Of a stretch of DNA of 64,000 nucleotides, positions 10,153 through 22,716 are shown piece after piece. Where the stretch lies: positions 337,375-401,374 of the forward strand of contig MU001505.1 of assembly GCA_010093485.1 (NCBI GenBank). The letters are read 5' to 3'. The notes under the pieces are model-generated. The model had not been told where the DNA came from, did not search any database, and was given only the letters and a program-made list of their open reading frames with translations. Origin of the DNA: Karstenula rhodostoma CBS 690.94. Its lineage: Eukaryota > Ascomycota > Dothideomycetes > Pleosporales > Didymosphaeriaceae. A program made the translations under genes and the position numbers. Every line of letters begins with the position of its first letter. The stretch's first letter is position 1.

Positions 10153-13100
10153 ATGTCATCAGTTCGCGCATATGGCAAGAGGACTCTACCTCAGACGCTA
10201 GACGATCTAGCTTCATCCACTCCTGATCGTCTTTATGCCTCTGTTCCCAGAGAACGTGATCTATCTGATGGATTCATCGATGTGTCCTGTGTAAGCAACC
10301 CACCAGACACCTCGTACATATGTCTTGCTTGCACGTAGAAAGACTTCTTTCTTGCTTGGCTAGAATACATACGAGGTATCTATCGATCTTGTCTTAGCTC
10401 AGACTGACTTTTTACCTGCACCGTAGGGTGACATGGCTAGATGTGCTAATCTCATGGCCTACTGGATTGAGACCAACTTGGGTAGCAGCGCTGAGTTCGA
10501 AATATTGGCCTATGTCGGCATTCCGGACCTGAGAAGTGCCGCCGTGTTTCTTGGGGCTGTAAAGTGTGGCTATCGAGTAAGCTTATATACCCTCTAAATG
10601 AGAAGAGGTTACAACTAACACGGTTCGGGTTCTGCTCCCCTCCCCAAGAAACCCGCCGGCGACCAATCTTTCACTGATGCAACAAACTCAGTGCACAAAA
10701 GTCCTGTATACTACAGAGGTTACGCCGGTCATTGAACTATTGCGTGCCGCTCGCGAGAACCTAGTCTGCCTCGAGATACCTTCTTTCCGGGAAATGCTCG
10801 AAAGCCGACCAGAGCCACATCCCTTCACAAAGTTATTCGAGGATGCTCAAGATGATCCGATTGTAGTGCTCCATTCCTCTGGATCTACAGGCTAGTCTAT
10901 GCACCATCGATAATCCTAGTGTAATTAACAGCTTCTTCAGGTCTTTGGATTTTTGTCCTTGCTCGTCAATCCGATCTTCACTGAGGCCTCAAGTCCCGTC
11001 TTAGGCCCACCACTCATGCCTCCTAGCGGCTCCCTTCTGAAGGAAGTAATGCACCGCCAATCACTGCGTGCCCTGTATCTCCCGCCTTCGATTGCGGAGC
11101 AACTTCTATCCGAACCTGGAGGGCTCGAATTCTTTAAAGGCCTAGATTTCTCGTGTTACACCGGTGGACCCTTCTCTCCAAGCGCGGGAGAACAGCTTTC
11201 GAGGGTGACTGAGCTCTGCCCACTCTACGGATCGACAGAAGCCTTCCAGGTTCCCCAGCTTGCGCCGTCACCAGAAGATTGGGCATGGATGGAGTGGAAT
11301 CCATACTTCAAAGTGGATATGCAACCTTCTCCCGATGAGCCCGGCGCTTTTGAACTTGTGTTGTTCTCCGACGAGAGCACCAAAAAAATATCAGCCCTGA
11401 ACCACAATATGCGTGGTGTGACCGAATACCGCACAAAGGACCTTTTCATACAGCATCCCAAAAAGCCTGCGCTGTGGAAGTATTATGGACGCAGGGATGA
11501 TATTATCGTTCTTTCCAATGGCGAGAAGTTCAACCCGGTGCCGATGGAGCTGGCGACCCAAGGACATCCATCCTTGGCTGGTGCATTGATCATCGGACAA
11601 GGGAGATCCAGTGCTACCCTCCTCGTCGAGCCCACGGCTAATTTTTCCGTGGAAGCACGCACTGGATTGGTGGACGAAATTTGGCCGCATGTAGAGAAGG
11701 CCAATCGCCTCATCCCTGCCCAAGGCCGGATATTGCGCGGTAACGTTCTTGTATCCAAGCCAGATAAGCCATTCACCAGGGCAGGTAAGGGTACTATAGT
11801 CAGGAAGCTGACCGAGAATCTATACAAGTCGGAGATCAATGAGCTATATACGAATGGATCCGTTTCTCTCTCCCAGAAGCTCCCTCGATTGCAAGCAATC
11901 ATGAAACCCCACTTCGAGCTAAGTACGATTCTCAACTTTGTACGGGACATCATCACCTGCTCATTGCCTGAGCTTTCAGGTATCCAAGACGACGACGACC
12001 TATTCTCCTGTGGTCTCGACTCTGTCATGATAGGCCAGCTTCTCGGTAACTTAAAGGGTGGTCTCAAGGACAGTACACCGGACAAGGATCTCTCCTGGCT
12101 CGACATACGCGCAGTATATCGCAACCCCTCGATTCTTAGATTGTCGTAACTTCTTGCCCACTTCCTAAACACTGCAGAGCTCCCAAAGCAAAATGATTTA
12201 CAGTTGCGGGCGTCAACTATCGAAGATTTGGTACAAAGGTATTCGCGAGATCTCGAGAAGTCATCGTCGACGCCCGCGAAAGAGGACAAGGGTCCTCGCA
12301 CCGTGGCACTCGTTGGTTCCACAGGATGCCTTGGGCCTCGCATCCTCGCTTCTCTATTGAACAACACTGGCATAGCATCGATCTACTGCCTCAACCGCAG
12401 TGCTGACGCCTGCGAAAGGACAGAACAGGCCCTGAAAAGCGCCGGTTATCAAGAGGATGAGCGCTTCTGGAGCGTCAACTTCCTTGTATCTGATCTTGCT
12501 GCTCCGAAGCTCGGGCTCAGCGACAGCGACTTCGCCGAGGTCTCATCCAAAGTTGATACCATAATCTACAACTCATGGAGACCAAATTTCAGCCTCTCGC
12601 TTCCCTCTTTTGAGAAGCCTTTCTTGTCAGGCCTACGAAAAATTATCGACTGGGCAAGGACTACGCCAAGACAGCCGCGAATTGTCTTCATATCCTCTAT
12701 CGCAGCTGTTGGAAACTGGTCAAAGGTCTTCACATCGGAGCCTCAAATTCCGGAGTCTCGAATCTTGGATGCTAACGTTGCAATGCATATGGGTTACGGC
12801 GAGTCGAAATGTGTAGGCGAACGCATCTTACAGATTGCACATGATATATGCGGAATACCTGTCAACGTCATTCGTATCGGCCAGATTGGCGGTTCCAGCA
12901 CAGAGTCTAGCGGGAACTGGCCCGTACAAGGATGGCTGCTTGCTATTATCAAGACTTCAAAGGCGCTAGGCGCACTGCCGACTCGAGTTGCTCCAGTGGA
13001 CTGGATCCCAGTGGATGCCCTTGCTACACAGATCTCGGATGTTGTCGCACATACATCGACCACGGTTGGCTACCATATTTTCAACATGGTTCACCCGAAT

Positions 13101-13391
13101 GTGGATCCTTGGGGTATGTTCTTGGACGTCTTGCACAACCGTTTCAGTGTCAACGCGGAAAAGATAAGCCTTCCTGAGTGGCTGGAAAGGCTCGAGGAGA
13201 AGGCAAATTTGGACCCTGCGGACCACAAGAAATACATTGCCCTAAGGTTCTCCGATTTCTTGCGGTCCATGGAAGATGGTAGAGAGAATATGTTAAGTAG
13301 GTCTGAGAATACTGCGAAAGTGTCTCAGCTGCATATCGCACCTCTTACTGAGGACATGCTGGCGGATTGGCTCAAGGGGTGGGAATTCTAG
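10153..13391 (+). pseudogene. Broken NRPS-like adenylation-thiolation-reductase gene
   Basis: The layout is that of NRPS-like (aminoadipate-reductase-type) enzymes, which adenylate a carboxylic acid, load it on a carrier domain and release it reductively with NADPH. Visible parts: adenylation pieces (exon 10153-10290; exon 10427-10576; HSSGSTG at about 10870-10893; YGSTEAF, YRTKDLF and YYGRRDDIIVLSNGEKFNP in 10953-12149), carrier domain (LFSCGLDSVM) and thioester-reductase domain (VALVGSTGCLGPRIL, YGESKCVGERIL) ending at 13391. Four lesions: the intron from 10577 has donor and CTAAC branch but TTCGG where TTCAG is expected at about 10626; about 50 residues after SSGSTG are missing, with a stop there; TAA at 12147-12149 interrupts RLS/LLAHFLNTAELPKQ, which is otherwise one frame. 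No substrate can be proposed. Confidence 0.85.
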
Positions 13392-14650
13392 GGCGTTGGA
13401 ACACCATACAACAGCTCTCATTGCCCGTAAGGAGCAGTCAGTCTGCTATGATTTTCGGACGCTCGCTCAGTCCTGCAACCCTCCTTCGCTCCCTCGTCGT
13501 AGCTCAAATGCCATTGATATACATACAAATGCATAATTCTCAACCCCTCAATTTTGACAAGGCCACACAACCTCTCGCTTCGCTCATTGAACGCTTTATT
13601 CATGTCACTTACCCTTCGATGACTACTTTAGTTGTCAGTTTCGTACGAATAGCCAGCTCGCGTCGTTCGCAGTATAATTCAACACTTTACCAGATGCGGA
13701 TTATACACACTCACCTGAAGCTCCACCCCATCCTCCGTCTCCAGCTTGTCCGGTAAACCTGGCCACAAGTACGTTTGGTATCTACCCTTCCAAGTCATCA
13801 TATGTGTTCATTTTCTCGCACCGTATAGCTACTCGTCTGTCAGCGGATTCCTTAACCCATTTTCCTCGTCAAGCTTGTCACCCCGACTCGCTACGTTTGA
13901 TGTTGTGTTCATTCTGCACGGTGAGCTGACTCTTATCTCTAAGTTTGCGCAATTAAGCAACATAACAATGGGAGTTTCAAGCTTCCTTCCTACCTCAATA
14001 TCCAAAATTTTATGAAATTTCTATTCCAGTATCGCCATCTCGTCAATCTCATTGGCAAAGGATGGCGTAGCTCAACTACGGTCGGTAACCTCTCGCTATT
14101 CCGCATATTATACGCGGCATGGCCTGGTGGAGCGATCATTAGTGACAGGGAGGTGGCACGCATCCGGCAAGCATGGAGTACGGGAAACCAAGAGCGCGTT
14201 GGGCGCTTGAGCTCGTGGCGCGAGTCACGGGTGCAGGAAAAGAGCTGTGTCTAACCACAAACAAGGCACATGATGGGGGCTGCCAGAATGAAAGCATCGG
14301 AATAACCATGAATTGTATACACATGCGCTTCGGTATACGAGTCAAAGAATATTATAGACTCAATACTGATAGCTACCGCGTCAAGAGGACTTCCGCTCAA
14401 TACTCCGTAAATGATGCACATGCTCTGTATATGTTCCAAGAGCCAGGGTTTTTGAGAATCATGCCGGTGAACGCCTATTGCAAATCCTTCAACGAACAAT
14501 GTGTTTCACCATCTAGAGGGAAATAATGAAAAAAAAAAAGATAAAGTTATTACCGTGAAGGGCACGAAAATGATTACAACAATAAGTATCCCCTAGCTGA
14601 CAGCTCAAGAATAAGCATTTCACTATCAGAATATGAAGCCGATGCCGTGA
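13392..14650. other. Intergenic, convergent 3' regions
   Basis: No gene seen. A short A-run (14529-14540) lies near the end of the convergent chitin synthase gene. Confidence 0.6.
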
Positions 14651-17513
14651 TCATCTTTTGCTGAATATCCATATCAAGCTTGTATGGCACAAAAACCAAA
14701 GGAAGCCGAAAAAGCGTATCAGCGACAAGATTGCCGTAGCATAGAGTAGGATGCGGAAGTAGATTGGCGTTCTCGTCGTCGATGCCTCCTATTGTACTGT
14801 TTAGCTTCTGTTTTATCCAATGAAAAAGGAGTACGTACCCCGACACCTGCAGTTATGAAATCATCGCTGGTTACACCAATGATCAACACGATGTTCGACA
14901 GCAACCAGTAATATACAAGCCCAGTGCGGAAGCTCTTGTACGAGTCCTCGGTATCTTTGCGCTGAGGTCCACCGTCCTGGACTTTACTGGGAGTAAGGGC
15001 GCGCTTGACCACTGTCTCGAACTTCTGGTCGATGTCTTCCTGCTCTTGTTCGATTTCTTCAACGACTGTATCTTCTCCTTTGACCATGGTAGCGGAAGGT
15101 AGAGACTCGGCGACGTCGGAACCCTTCGTGCCCCAACTAACGTCATGCCAGTTGTTGAACGCGTACACCATCAGTATATTTATGTACGTCGACATGAGCA
15201 CAAGGTATTGCGGAAAGGAATGGAACATATGCCACGGATCGAGATACAAGAAACTTGCAAGGAAGTTCAACCCGTAGATGGTAACAAGCGCAATCAGGAT
15301 CAAGCCTGCTACTCCAGTTTTGCCGCCGAAGAACGAGTCGAAGAAGGCTTTTGCGGAGTCGACGCTGATTTGATCCTCGATCGGCTTGGCGCTGAAAGCT
15401 CGATAAACCAGGTACGTGGTCAGGACGAGGATGTATGATTGGATCACACCGAACACAACGAAAGAGGCCATGTAGCTTTTGCGCGAGCCTTTGGGTCGAT
15501 TGCCGAGAGCGAGGATGAACTGCAAGATAAGGAAGGCCACATAGACATATCCGACGACGACGTTGAATATGGGAGTGACTTTGTCGCCAAATGGCCACCC
15601 GTGGTAATCTGCCTTGGGCTGAGGAGTGCCAACAAGAGACATGATAACAGTCGTGGTGAGGTAATACGAAGCGAGAGAGAACCATGTGAAGATGACTTGA
15701 GTCACGTTGTAGACGAGCTGGATGTGTAGGAAGAAGAGTCGCACAATTCCATGGCCGGATTGATAAAGTCGAGCAAAGTGCATGATCGAATACAAGGATG
15801 CTGCAAAAGATCCATTGAGCCATCGTCGTCGCTGCCCGATGAACTCGGCCGCGCCATCCGGAACGTCGGTCTCTCCTTTCGATGCTTTGACGTAAGACAG
15901 GTGCCTTTTCAGATCAGCATTAGTTGTCAACGCCAAAAGAGACACGTACCAGCTCTGCCCAGCTTTTGCCACAAGCTCGAAGCACAATATGCGATCTTCG
16001 GCCAGAAACATGTTCTTCTTGAAGATATTCATCCCATCGATGCCCTTTGGACCCAGCAACTTGGATAGGGTGTGGTCGCCGTGAAAATACTGCTCGAGTG
16101 GACGCCCCATGATCGCCCTAAAGCTGGAGAACAGCAACATACGGAGTCAGCCCAGTTCAAAGCTAGGTTCGGACCGCCACAACTTACCGATACGCGGAGA
16201 AAGCCCCGGGAAGGACACTCACGTAACCGAAAGCGCTCTCCAGCGGTTTGTCGAGGACGTTAGATATCTTGTACTCGAAATTTTGGACGGCGACCAATGG
16301 GTTTAGCAACGCTTTGCCACCTTCCAGCATGGCATGGATTTCGCCACAGGCGCCCCCTAGATGTTTGTCGTTGTAGAACGCTTCCCAGAGTGAGAGTAAT
16401 GATCGAGGACCTGGCTTCGTCCCCGCATCAATCAAGATCGCAACTTCTGGATTCAGTATCCTGCCAAATGCGTTGAACAACCAGCGGTGAGAATTGATCT
16501 TCTTGCTGTTCTTCTGTTTGAGGCAGAATATAAACTGCACGGGTGGAAGATTTGCCGACGATGCATCAGTGGTATTAGGCCGAACAAGGTTGTGATCTGG
16601 TGTGACAGAAATCTGGCTGGTATACTCGAAAATGTGCGCGACCGTCTCTTTACCATTGACATCCTTTTTGAGAATTCCATCTTGATAAATGCCAACAGTC
16701 GCCAACACATCAAATACATCTTTGTCGACGTTGTCAATGCCATCAAATACAAGGCACACAACAATCTTCTGCCAAGCAGGGCCACCGACGTCCCAAAATT
16801 GCGAGCGCTTTAGGTTAGCGATGTCGCGGATGTTTCGCATGGTGCCGTGTAACGTGCGAGCCAAGAGGACCTTCAGAATGTCAGCGTCTTGCAGATCGCA
16901 ATATCGAAGGGCTCTTTCTAACCTTGTCTTCATTGTAATAAGTGATGGCGATAAGGAGCTCCGTGTGCCGGTTGTACATGGCTGGGCGAAGATTATAACC
17001 GTTTGCGAGAGTGAAATCGTTGGGATCGCATGTGGCCGCAGTGTAGCGCAGCTTAGTGAATTCTTCGTCATATACGCCTTCAGCGTTACGATAGCGCGGC
17101 TCTATCGCATTCTGCACAGCGCTCGGGACAGGGTATTCGACACTCAGGATTGAGCCCTTGACTAGCTTGATCTTGCGAGTCTTGGACCGTTTGACAGAGG
17201 CACCCTGACGAACAGTTTGCTGCCGCCGTACCCAGCTGTTGTCAGTGAGTGAAGGCTCATAGTTGTAGCCATGGTCGTATTCTTCCTCTTGAGTAAGACT
17301 GTATACAGAAGAGGGCGGTGGTGGCGGTGCGTAATGCTGCGACTGCTGGTAAGGCACATCGCCCAGCAGCGGGTGGTTGGCTTTGTCGTGATCCTCGATA
17401 TCTCTCTGAGAAATATCAACATCATCCACAGAGCGCGCTGCGGAATTCGACGCTGGAATATCTTGTAGCTGATACACGTCGTCGTGTAACTGATACCCGC
17501 GCGGATGTTCCAT
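14651..17513 (-). CDS. Chitin synthase, division 1 (probably class III), 883 aa
   Basis: Plasma-membrane family GT2 enzyme that polymerises UDP-GlcNAc into cell-wall chitin. Five exons on the minus strand: 17513-16923, 16870-16188, 16123-15950, 15904-14839, 14788-14651; all introns are 45-64 nt and phases agree. The N-terminus is a polar, Pro/Gln-rich tail (about 1-150), followed by the CS1N region ([22 protein letters not shown]). Catalytic hallmarks are present: [23 protein letters not shown] (about residue 466) and QRRRW (about 506). About seven C-terminal TM segments follow; the last exon encodes the closing [20 protein letters not shown] segment. The DAGTKPG and LWEAFYND wording fits class III better than I/II, from memory of the family. 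The gene diverges from the Zn2Cys6 gene at 18222. No lesion seen. Confidence 0.95.
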
Positions 17514-18221
17514 GTCTCTTTCTACAAGGTGGACGTCACGTGCAAAGTGATTCGCTGGATAACCCGTAAGAAGAAACAAGTAAACTGAAAGCGATTGCAA
17601 CAAAATAGAAGCAATGAAGAGCTTCCATGGCCACACATCTCAGAATCTTCAATTCGCATCGCCGTCGACAAAAAGGGTCGGCCGGCGTGCGGCTAAAAAT
17701 AGCCGGCGGCGAAAAGTGCGAAACAGGGCGGGGCCCGCGGAATAGCGCAGCATAAGGGAAGGAACCCATCAATAGGGCGTCAATGAAGCCTCATCGTAGC
17801 CCCTGTTCGGCGGGAACAGCCGAGGGCGTTGGCATGAAACATTTGCAGTCCGTGGTGGGCGAGTCAACGAGGTTTCAGCGCAAAGTGGTGGATCCATGGA
17901 TCCTCAAAAGTCACGTGAGACTAATCATTCCTCGGCAGTTGGGCATAGACGCCCGCATGTGGTGCTTGGCCCTCAATAACTTCAGCCACGACAGAAGACA
18001 CCTTGTGGCGCGTGTGGCTGCGGCCACTACCCCTTTTTCGGCTATTGGTCGCATCAGTCCTCATCGCCTCAGGATAGTAGGCTTGGCACCGCAGGTTCTT
18101 CAGCTCTCAGCGTCACTATGTCGCGATAAGATTCCCTCTATACAAGGGGCCCGGGGTGGTTATTGACTTTCGTAGAAGGAAGGTACAGTCCGTCTATAAC
18201 ATTCATCTGTTGAAGTGGCCA
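17514..18221. other. Divergent promoter between chitin synthase and Zn2Cys6 gene
   Basis: About 0.7 kb shared upstream region. It contains the 16-bp palindrome at 17690-17705 and no convincing ORF. Confidence 0.6.
17690..17705. promoter_or_regulatory. Palindrome CGGCTA-AAAA-TAGCCG, copy 1
   Basis: Perfect 6-bp inverted arms around AAAA, i.e. an inverted CGG-N10-CCG pair as typically bound by Zn2Cys6 dimers. It lies 177 bp upstream of the chitin synthase ATG and about 520 bp upstream of the regulator ATG. An identical 16-mer occurs at 20833-20848. The role in regulation is inferred. Confidence 0.5.
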
Positions 18222-20483
18222 ATGACGTCACATCAAAACGCTGTGGTGAGTGTATCCGCAGGCTATCGCAGCTCGTCTTGCTTATAACATTTAGTGCAAC
18301 TCTTGCAGAGTGCGCAAGGTCCGTGTCCACCTTGCTTATCGTCTGCACGATTATGAACAAATTCCAGGTCAAATGTGATCGCGACGACCCATGCGGGAAT
18401 TGTGTCGACGGGAACATATCATGCTTACGCACCTCTTACCTTCGACAATCTCGAAATGCATCCAGACGCCGCAGGACCGCTGAGCTTAAAACTGCGCATT
18501 CCAAGGGGAACAGCCTGCGAGATGTCTCTCCATCGCCCTCGAATTATTCTTCTACTGTATCTGAATCACCGTCCGTCTTTGAAGCTCAAGACTTGATCCG
18601 GCGGCAGATCGGTGCCGGCCAGTATATGTCCCCGGAGAGAGTAGGGGTCTTGAACTCTGCAATGGCCTTTGTCAGCCATCTTCTCCGAGCCACCAAACCC
18701 GATATTCACAACGCTCATGCCACCCGAGTCGCCAACGTTATGGAAGGCATCGTGTATCCTTCGATTGAGCTTTTGTATTGGATGCTTCGCGGTTCGCTTC
18801 CCTGCTCCGAGAATGAAAATCAGGTCTCATCTAATCATTCGATATAGAATTGAAGGGCAACAACATCGGGCCCCATGTGTTGGATTACTTCAAACATGTG
18901 TCGCCGGGGTCATTGAGAACGATGGGGCGAGCGCTGATCGATCGATCTGGAAGCCCGGAGATCTTACTTCTTTACTCAATTTGCGTCAACTCGGCCGCGT
19001 ACAAGTTCATAAATACCGTTCTGTCGGGTAGTGATATCGGAGACGTCGAAGATGGTATGCGCTCACAAGCCGCAACGTATCTCAGCAGTGTGAAGACGGC
19101 CATGGCTCGTATTCAACTATTGTCTCCCCCATCTCTGGTCTTTCTTCAGGCTCTCTTGTGCAGTGTAAGCTCATCGTTAGAATATACAACGTGTACTGAG
19201 ACGTCCAGCAGGCTTTTATTGCGCAGGGCACAGGAGATTCCACGTCTTGCTGGGCTTTCGTCTCTGCCGCGTGTAAGGTGTGTGGAGACCTTGGACTACA
19301 GCCTCGAATCGAAGCCTGCTCTGCGAGAACAGAAGACGATGAAGAAGCCTTCTATTGCTATATCTGGTGTCACATTCTGGACAAAAATTACTCCATGATG
19401 CTTGGGAGAAGGCTCTGTTTGCTGGAGGCTGATGGAATGGATTTGGCCTTCTCTCACCCCTTCAACCAATCCATGTCAGCACTACTGACCACCTACCTCC
19501 ACTTTGTGCCTATACAGGCGCAGTTCATCTCGGAACTTCACCCTTCCAAGATAGTGGATGACAGCTCACTCGTAACAAGCGTGGAGGTCATAGTACATGA
19601 TCTCCTAGAAAGACTACAGCGCGTTCATGCGCGCATCACTGCGGTGAGCTGTTCTGTCCACTTTCAAGTCAATCTCTAACCATATTCAGCTGCACGGGCC
19701 ATCGAGTTCGTGGGATGGTCTCCATGAAGCAAGTGAACTGAATACCATTCAATTCTCATATCATTCTCTACGCACATCCATTTTGCGTTCCCGGCAAATT
19801 TGTTTGCCGACTAAGCCGCATATCGATTCTGAGTGCTTAGAATCTGCACGCATGGCGATGGGAACCTTGCGTGCAATCCAAGAATCTTCCATGACCATTG
19901 ATATCCGCTCTCACATTGCATACATGAATTGGTAGTGATCATAAAACCTGCTTTGATTAACTCTACTGACTACTCCAGGACTGCGTTATTCCATCCATTG
20001 ACTCCATTCTTTGTCATGTTCTGCAACATCGTTGCGACTTCTGACAGAGAGGATTTCCAGACACTTGAGCTCGTCACATCACAGCTCGACGGCCTGGTAG
20101 AACTCAGTCCGTCTATTTCCAGATTACAGGCCCTGTTCCAAACCTTCGTTGGCCTGTGCAAAGGCTTGGTGGTGGATGTTAAGGATAACCATAGCCCGAC
20201 GATAAGAGAAGAGGAGCGCCTCACACAGGGCAGACCAGCGCAAGACATTGGTACTACTTCATATCCATTTGCTTCGCCCAGCGACGCGCAGACATATCCC
20301 GATCAGCCCGGAAGTGCTTTTTCATCACAGCGTACGCCGTCTACTGTACCCACTCCCCTCGGTTTGAGAGGTCCTTACGATGACCTCATTCCTCCCGTCG
20401 ATCCGGACTGGGGGCTCTTCGATATGCAGCCTACGCTTGATTGGCTGGATGCGGACTTTTCTTTCTTCAGTAGCAATCAGTAA
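18222..20483 (+). CDS. Zn2Cys6 transcription factor with fungal-specific TF domain, 655 aa
   Basis: Nuclear DNA-binding regulator. Seven exons: 18222-18245, 18295-18318, 18368-18791, 18848-19164, 19212-19643, 19690-19931, 19979-20483. The second is a 24-nt microexon encoding exactly CNSCRVRK. Only with it is the zinc cluster complete (Cys 9, 12, 19, 25, 28, 35; CNSCRVRK + VKCDRDDPCGNC). Without the microexon the first two Cys disappear. The fungal TF domain spans about 120-560, including YMNWTALFHPLTPFFVMFCN across the last splice. The C-terminus is Pro/Asp-rich with a short acidic-aromatic end (LDWLDADFSFF), a plausible activation segment. All phases agree and no stop occurs. Target genes are unknown, but palindromes in both flanking promoters make the neighbours candidates. 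Confidence 0.9.
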
Positions 20484-21099
20484 ACTAGTTATTGAAGGTG
20501 CAAAACGATGATACATTGTTCTTTGGTTATAACGGACTAGCGTGAAGTCTTATGATGATTCTCAACGCCAAGGGCAATTGTCACCTGTTCACGACACGAT
20601 CAGATGGCTTTGATCCAAGGGTGAAGATGCATTGTTATCGGCGAAATACGAAACAAGAATCTTAAGATGGATCTCCGGGGCCCATCCAGCTATACGACTG
20701 GCGTCTTCGACACAACCATACCAGTCGCTCGCCATAGATTTTGAGAGGCCCAGTATTTTGAGTCGCGGTACCGTATGGTGTCGGGTTTGCCGGAATGTCA
20801 TTGAGTGCACTCTACCGCAGGCGGTGGTTCGCCGGCTAAAAATAGCCGGGGCCTCGCGGCCGGAAACTCCAGCTCGTGGCTCCAACAACAATTTTTCCAG
20901 AACGTTGTATTAAATCTGTCGAAGCAGCTATCATGTAGTAACAGACTCCTTATTCAAGCTCAACATTTGAGCACTATTTTCTACACCTTCAGTATTTCTG
21001 TTGTGCCGCAGTTCAATTTGTACTATTGAACGATCACGTGCCATCCAGTCAACCTTGGAAGTTCGCGGTCTGCTTTCAGAAAAGAAATTGGTAGCGACC
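20484..21099. other. Intergenic, promoter of the arrestin-like gene
   Basis: No ORF of note; carries the second palindrome copy at 20833-20848. Confidence 0.6.
20833..20848. promoter_or_regulatory. Palindrome CGGCTA-AAAA-TAGCCG, copy 2
   Basis: Identical in all 16 bases to 17690-17705. Here one extra C/G pair extends the arms (20832-20849). It sits about 250 bp upstream of the arrestin-like ATG. The sequence outside the palindrome differs from copy 1, so this is not simply a duplicated segment. Confidence 0.5.
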
Positions 21100-22567
21100 A
21101 TGAACGTTTCCATTGAGCTTGATCATCCTAATGTCACCTTTACCAATGGTGACACGATCTATGGGCGCGTTGTTGTCTACTGTCCAAACACTACAATCGT
21201 TGTCTCCAAGATTACGGCCAGTCTCACTGGCGAAACCAAATCCTTCATGATAGATACAACTGGACTGTTCATGAACCACAGAGAAGAAGAGAAACATTGT
21301 GTAGGTTCACACATCACGATCCCAATAGGCTATGGATAAAGCTAACGCAACTGAAGATTGTAAAAGAGAGCCAAGTTCTGCTTCCGAATTGGAACAGAGG
21401 GGACAACACGAGAGTGGAGAGTTTGAAGCTTGGATTTGGTTATCATCGTTTCGAGTTTGCGCTGAAGGTATGTGTCCCATATTCTGGAAATTCTTCTGAA
21501 GCTCGTACTAACGGTCCAGCTGCCTTGGTTCCCAGAGTGTCCGACATGCCCTCCAAATTCTCCAATTTTCAATGATGGCATAAGGAACTTTGGGCCGTCT
21601 AGGCTTCCACCCTCTATGGAGAATCTGGCGAGCGGAGCCGATTCATCGTACCGGATAGATGTAGCAGTCACAACATACAAGAACATGTTTAAGTCAACTA
21701 CGCGCAAGGTATGACCTGCGATTCCCCTCGTACTGGAATCATGCTTACATCTACACTCAGAGCACTCGAATCGCCGTATGGCCGAGCGACACAAGTCCTG
21801 AATCCACCTCTGGAATACCGCCACAGTCATTTCCGAGCACGACATCCGCTGTAGCAAGTATCCTAGCACCCCCAGATACACCCACAACTTTAAATGCAGG
21901 CAACACAATGCAACTCCTTCCCGCAAGAAGTGAGCCTACACGTATTATCATCACTGCGAAGTTTCCACAAGACTTCCATATTTCGACCGGAAGCGCTCGC
22001 AACATCGCCATGCGCTTAACGACTAAGAGGTTGAACAACAGCCGACACTCTCTCTATCTCTCGAGCTTCCAGCTGCTACTCTTCGGATATACTGATATAC
22101 TCGCTGGCTCAGCTTCCCGTGGGCAGATGAGCTGCTGGACACTACAGTCGCTCAGCAACCTTGATCGGGAACTCCCGTTGGACGACGATCCTGACATAGA
22201 ATGCGACATCGATCCAGCGCTGTGGCGCGAGAAATGTGTTCCGGAGACAGCAGTTCCGACTTTTGACGCGTGTAATATGGGGCGTAGGTATGAAGTTGAG
22301 ATCCTGCTAGGGCTGCAGTGTAGGCATGCAGGGAAGACAGGACGCGTGTCTGTCGTCCAGTTGCGCGTACCTGTACGAATTGGATCCGGCCTGGTGTCAG
22401 GCAGAAGACTTGAAGCTGTGGAACCGGCGGCAGCTCAGAACCGGCTCGGGACACAGAGAGAATCAGTGCCAAGGCAAATGTCATCGATGAACGGTTTTGT
22501 GGAGAAAGAAGAGTTTCCGGCGCCGCCAACGTATGAAGAGGCGATGAAAGAGCCCAGCGAAAGGTGA
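21100..22567 (+). CDS. Arrestin-related trafficking adaptor with C-terminal PPTY motif, 435 aa
   Basis: Likely adaptor that brings a Rsp5/Nedd4-type ubiquitin ligase to membrane transporters for endocytosis. Exons 21100-21300, 21357-21467, 21520-21708 and 21761-22567, joined by introns of 51-56 nt with canonical ends (GTAGGT...GAAG, GTATGT...CCAG, GTATGA...TCAG). The N-terminus is an arrestin-N beta sandwich (IELDHPNVTFTNGDTIYGRV, VSKITASLTGETKSF); the middle carries arrestin-C-like strands (PTRIIITAKFPQDFH). Near the end PAPPTYEEAMKE supplies a PPxY ligand for WW domains. Cargo is unknown. Confidence 0.85.
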
Positions 22568-22716
22568 TATGTTCAGGGCGAGAGAAAGCAAGGAATGACC
22601 TTTTAACGATTATAGACTGACGTCCATCTCTTTTGAATCTGCTTCCGAGACTCGGATGATTACCAGAGTCGTGTTCTAGACTACAAATTATTTATTTCAC
22701 AATACCTTCTTCATAA

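Noticed and set aside
11483..12373. 296-codon minus-strand ORF
   Set aside because: Antisense to the NRPS-like gene; produced by its codon bias.
15143..15823. 226-codon minus-strand ORF in another frame
   Set aside because: Overlaps the chitin synthase coding frame, which has clear family motifs.
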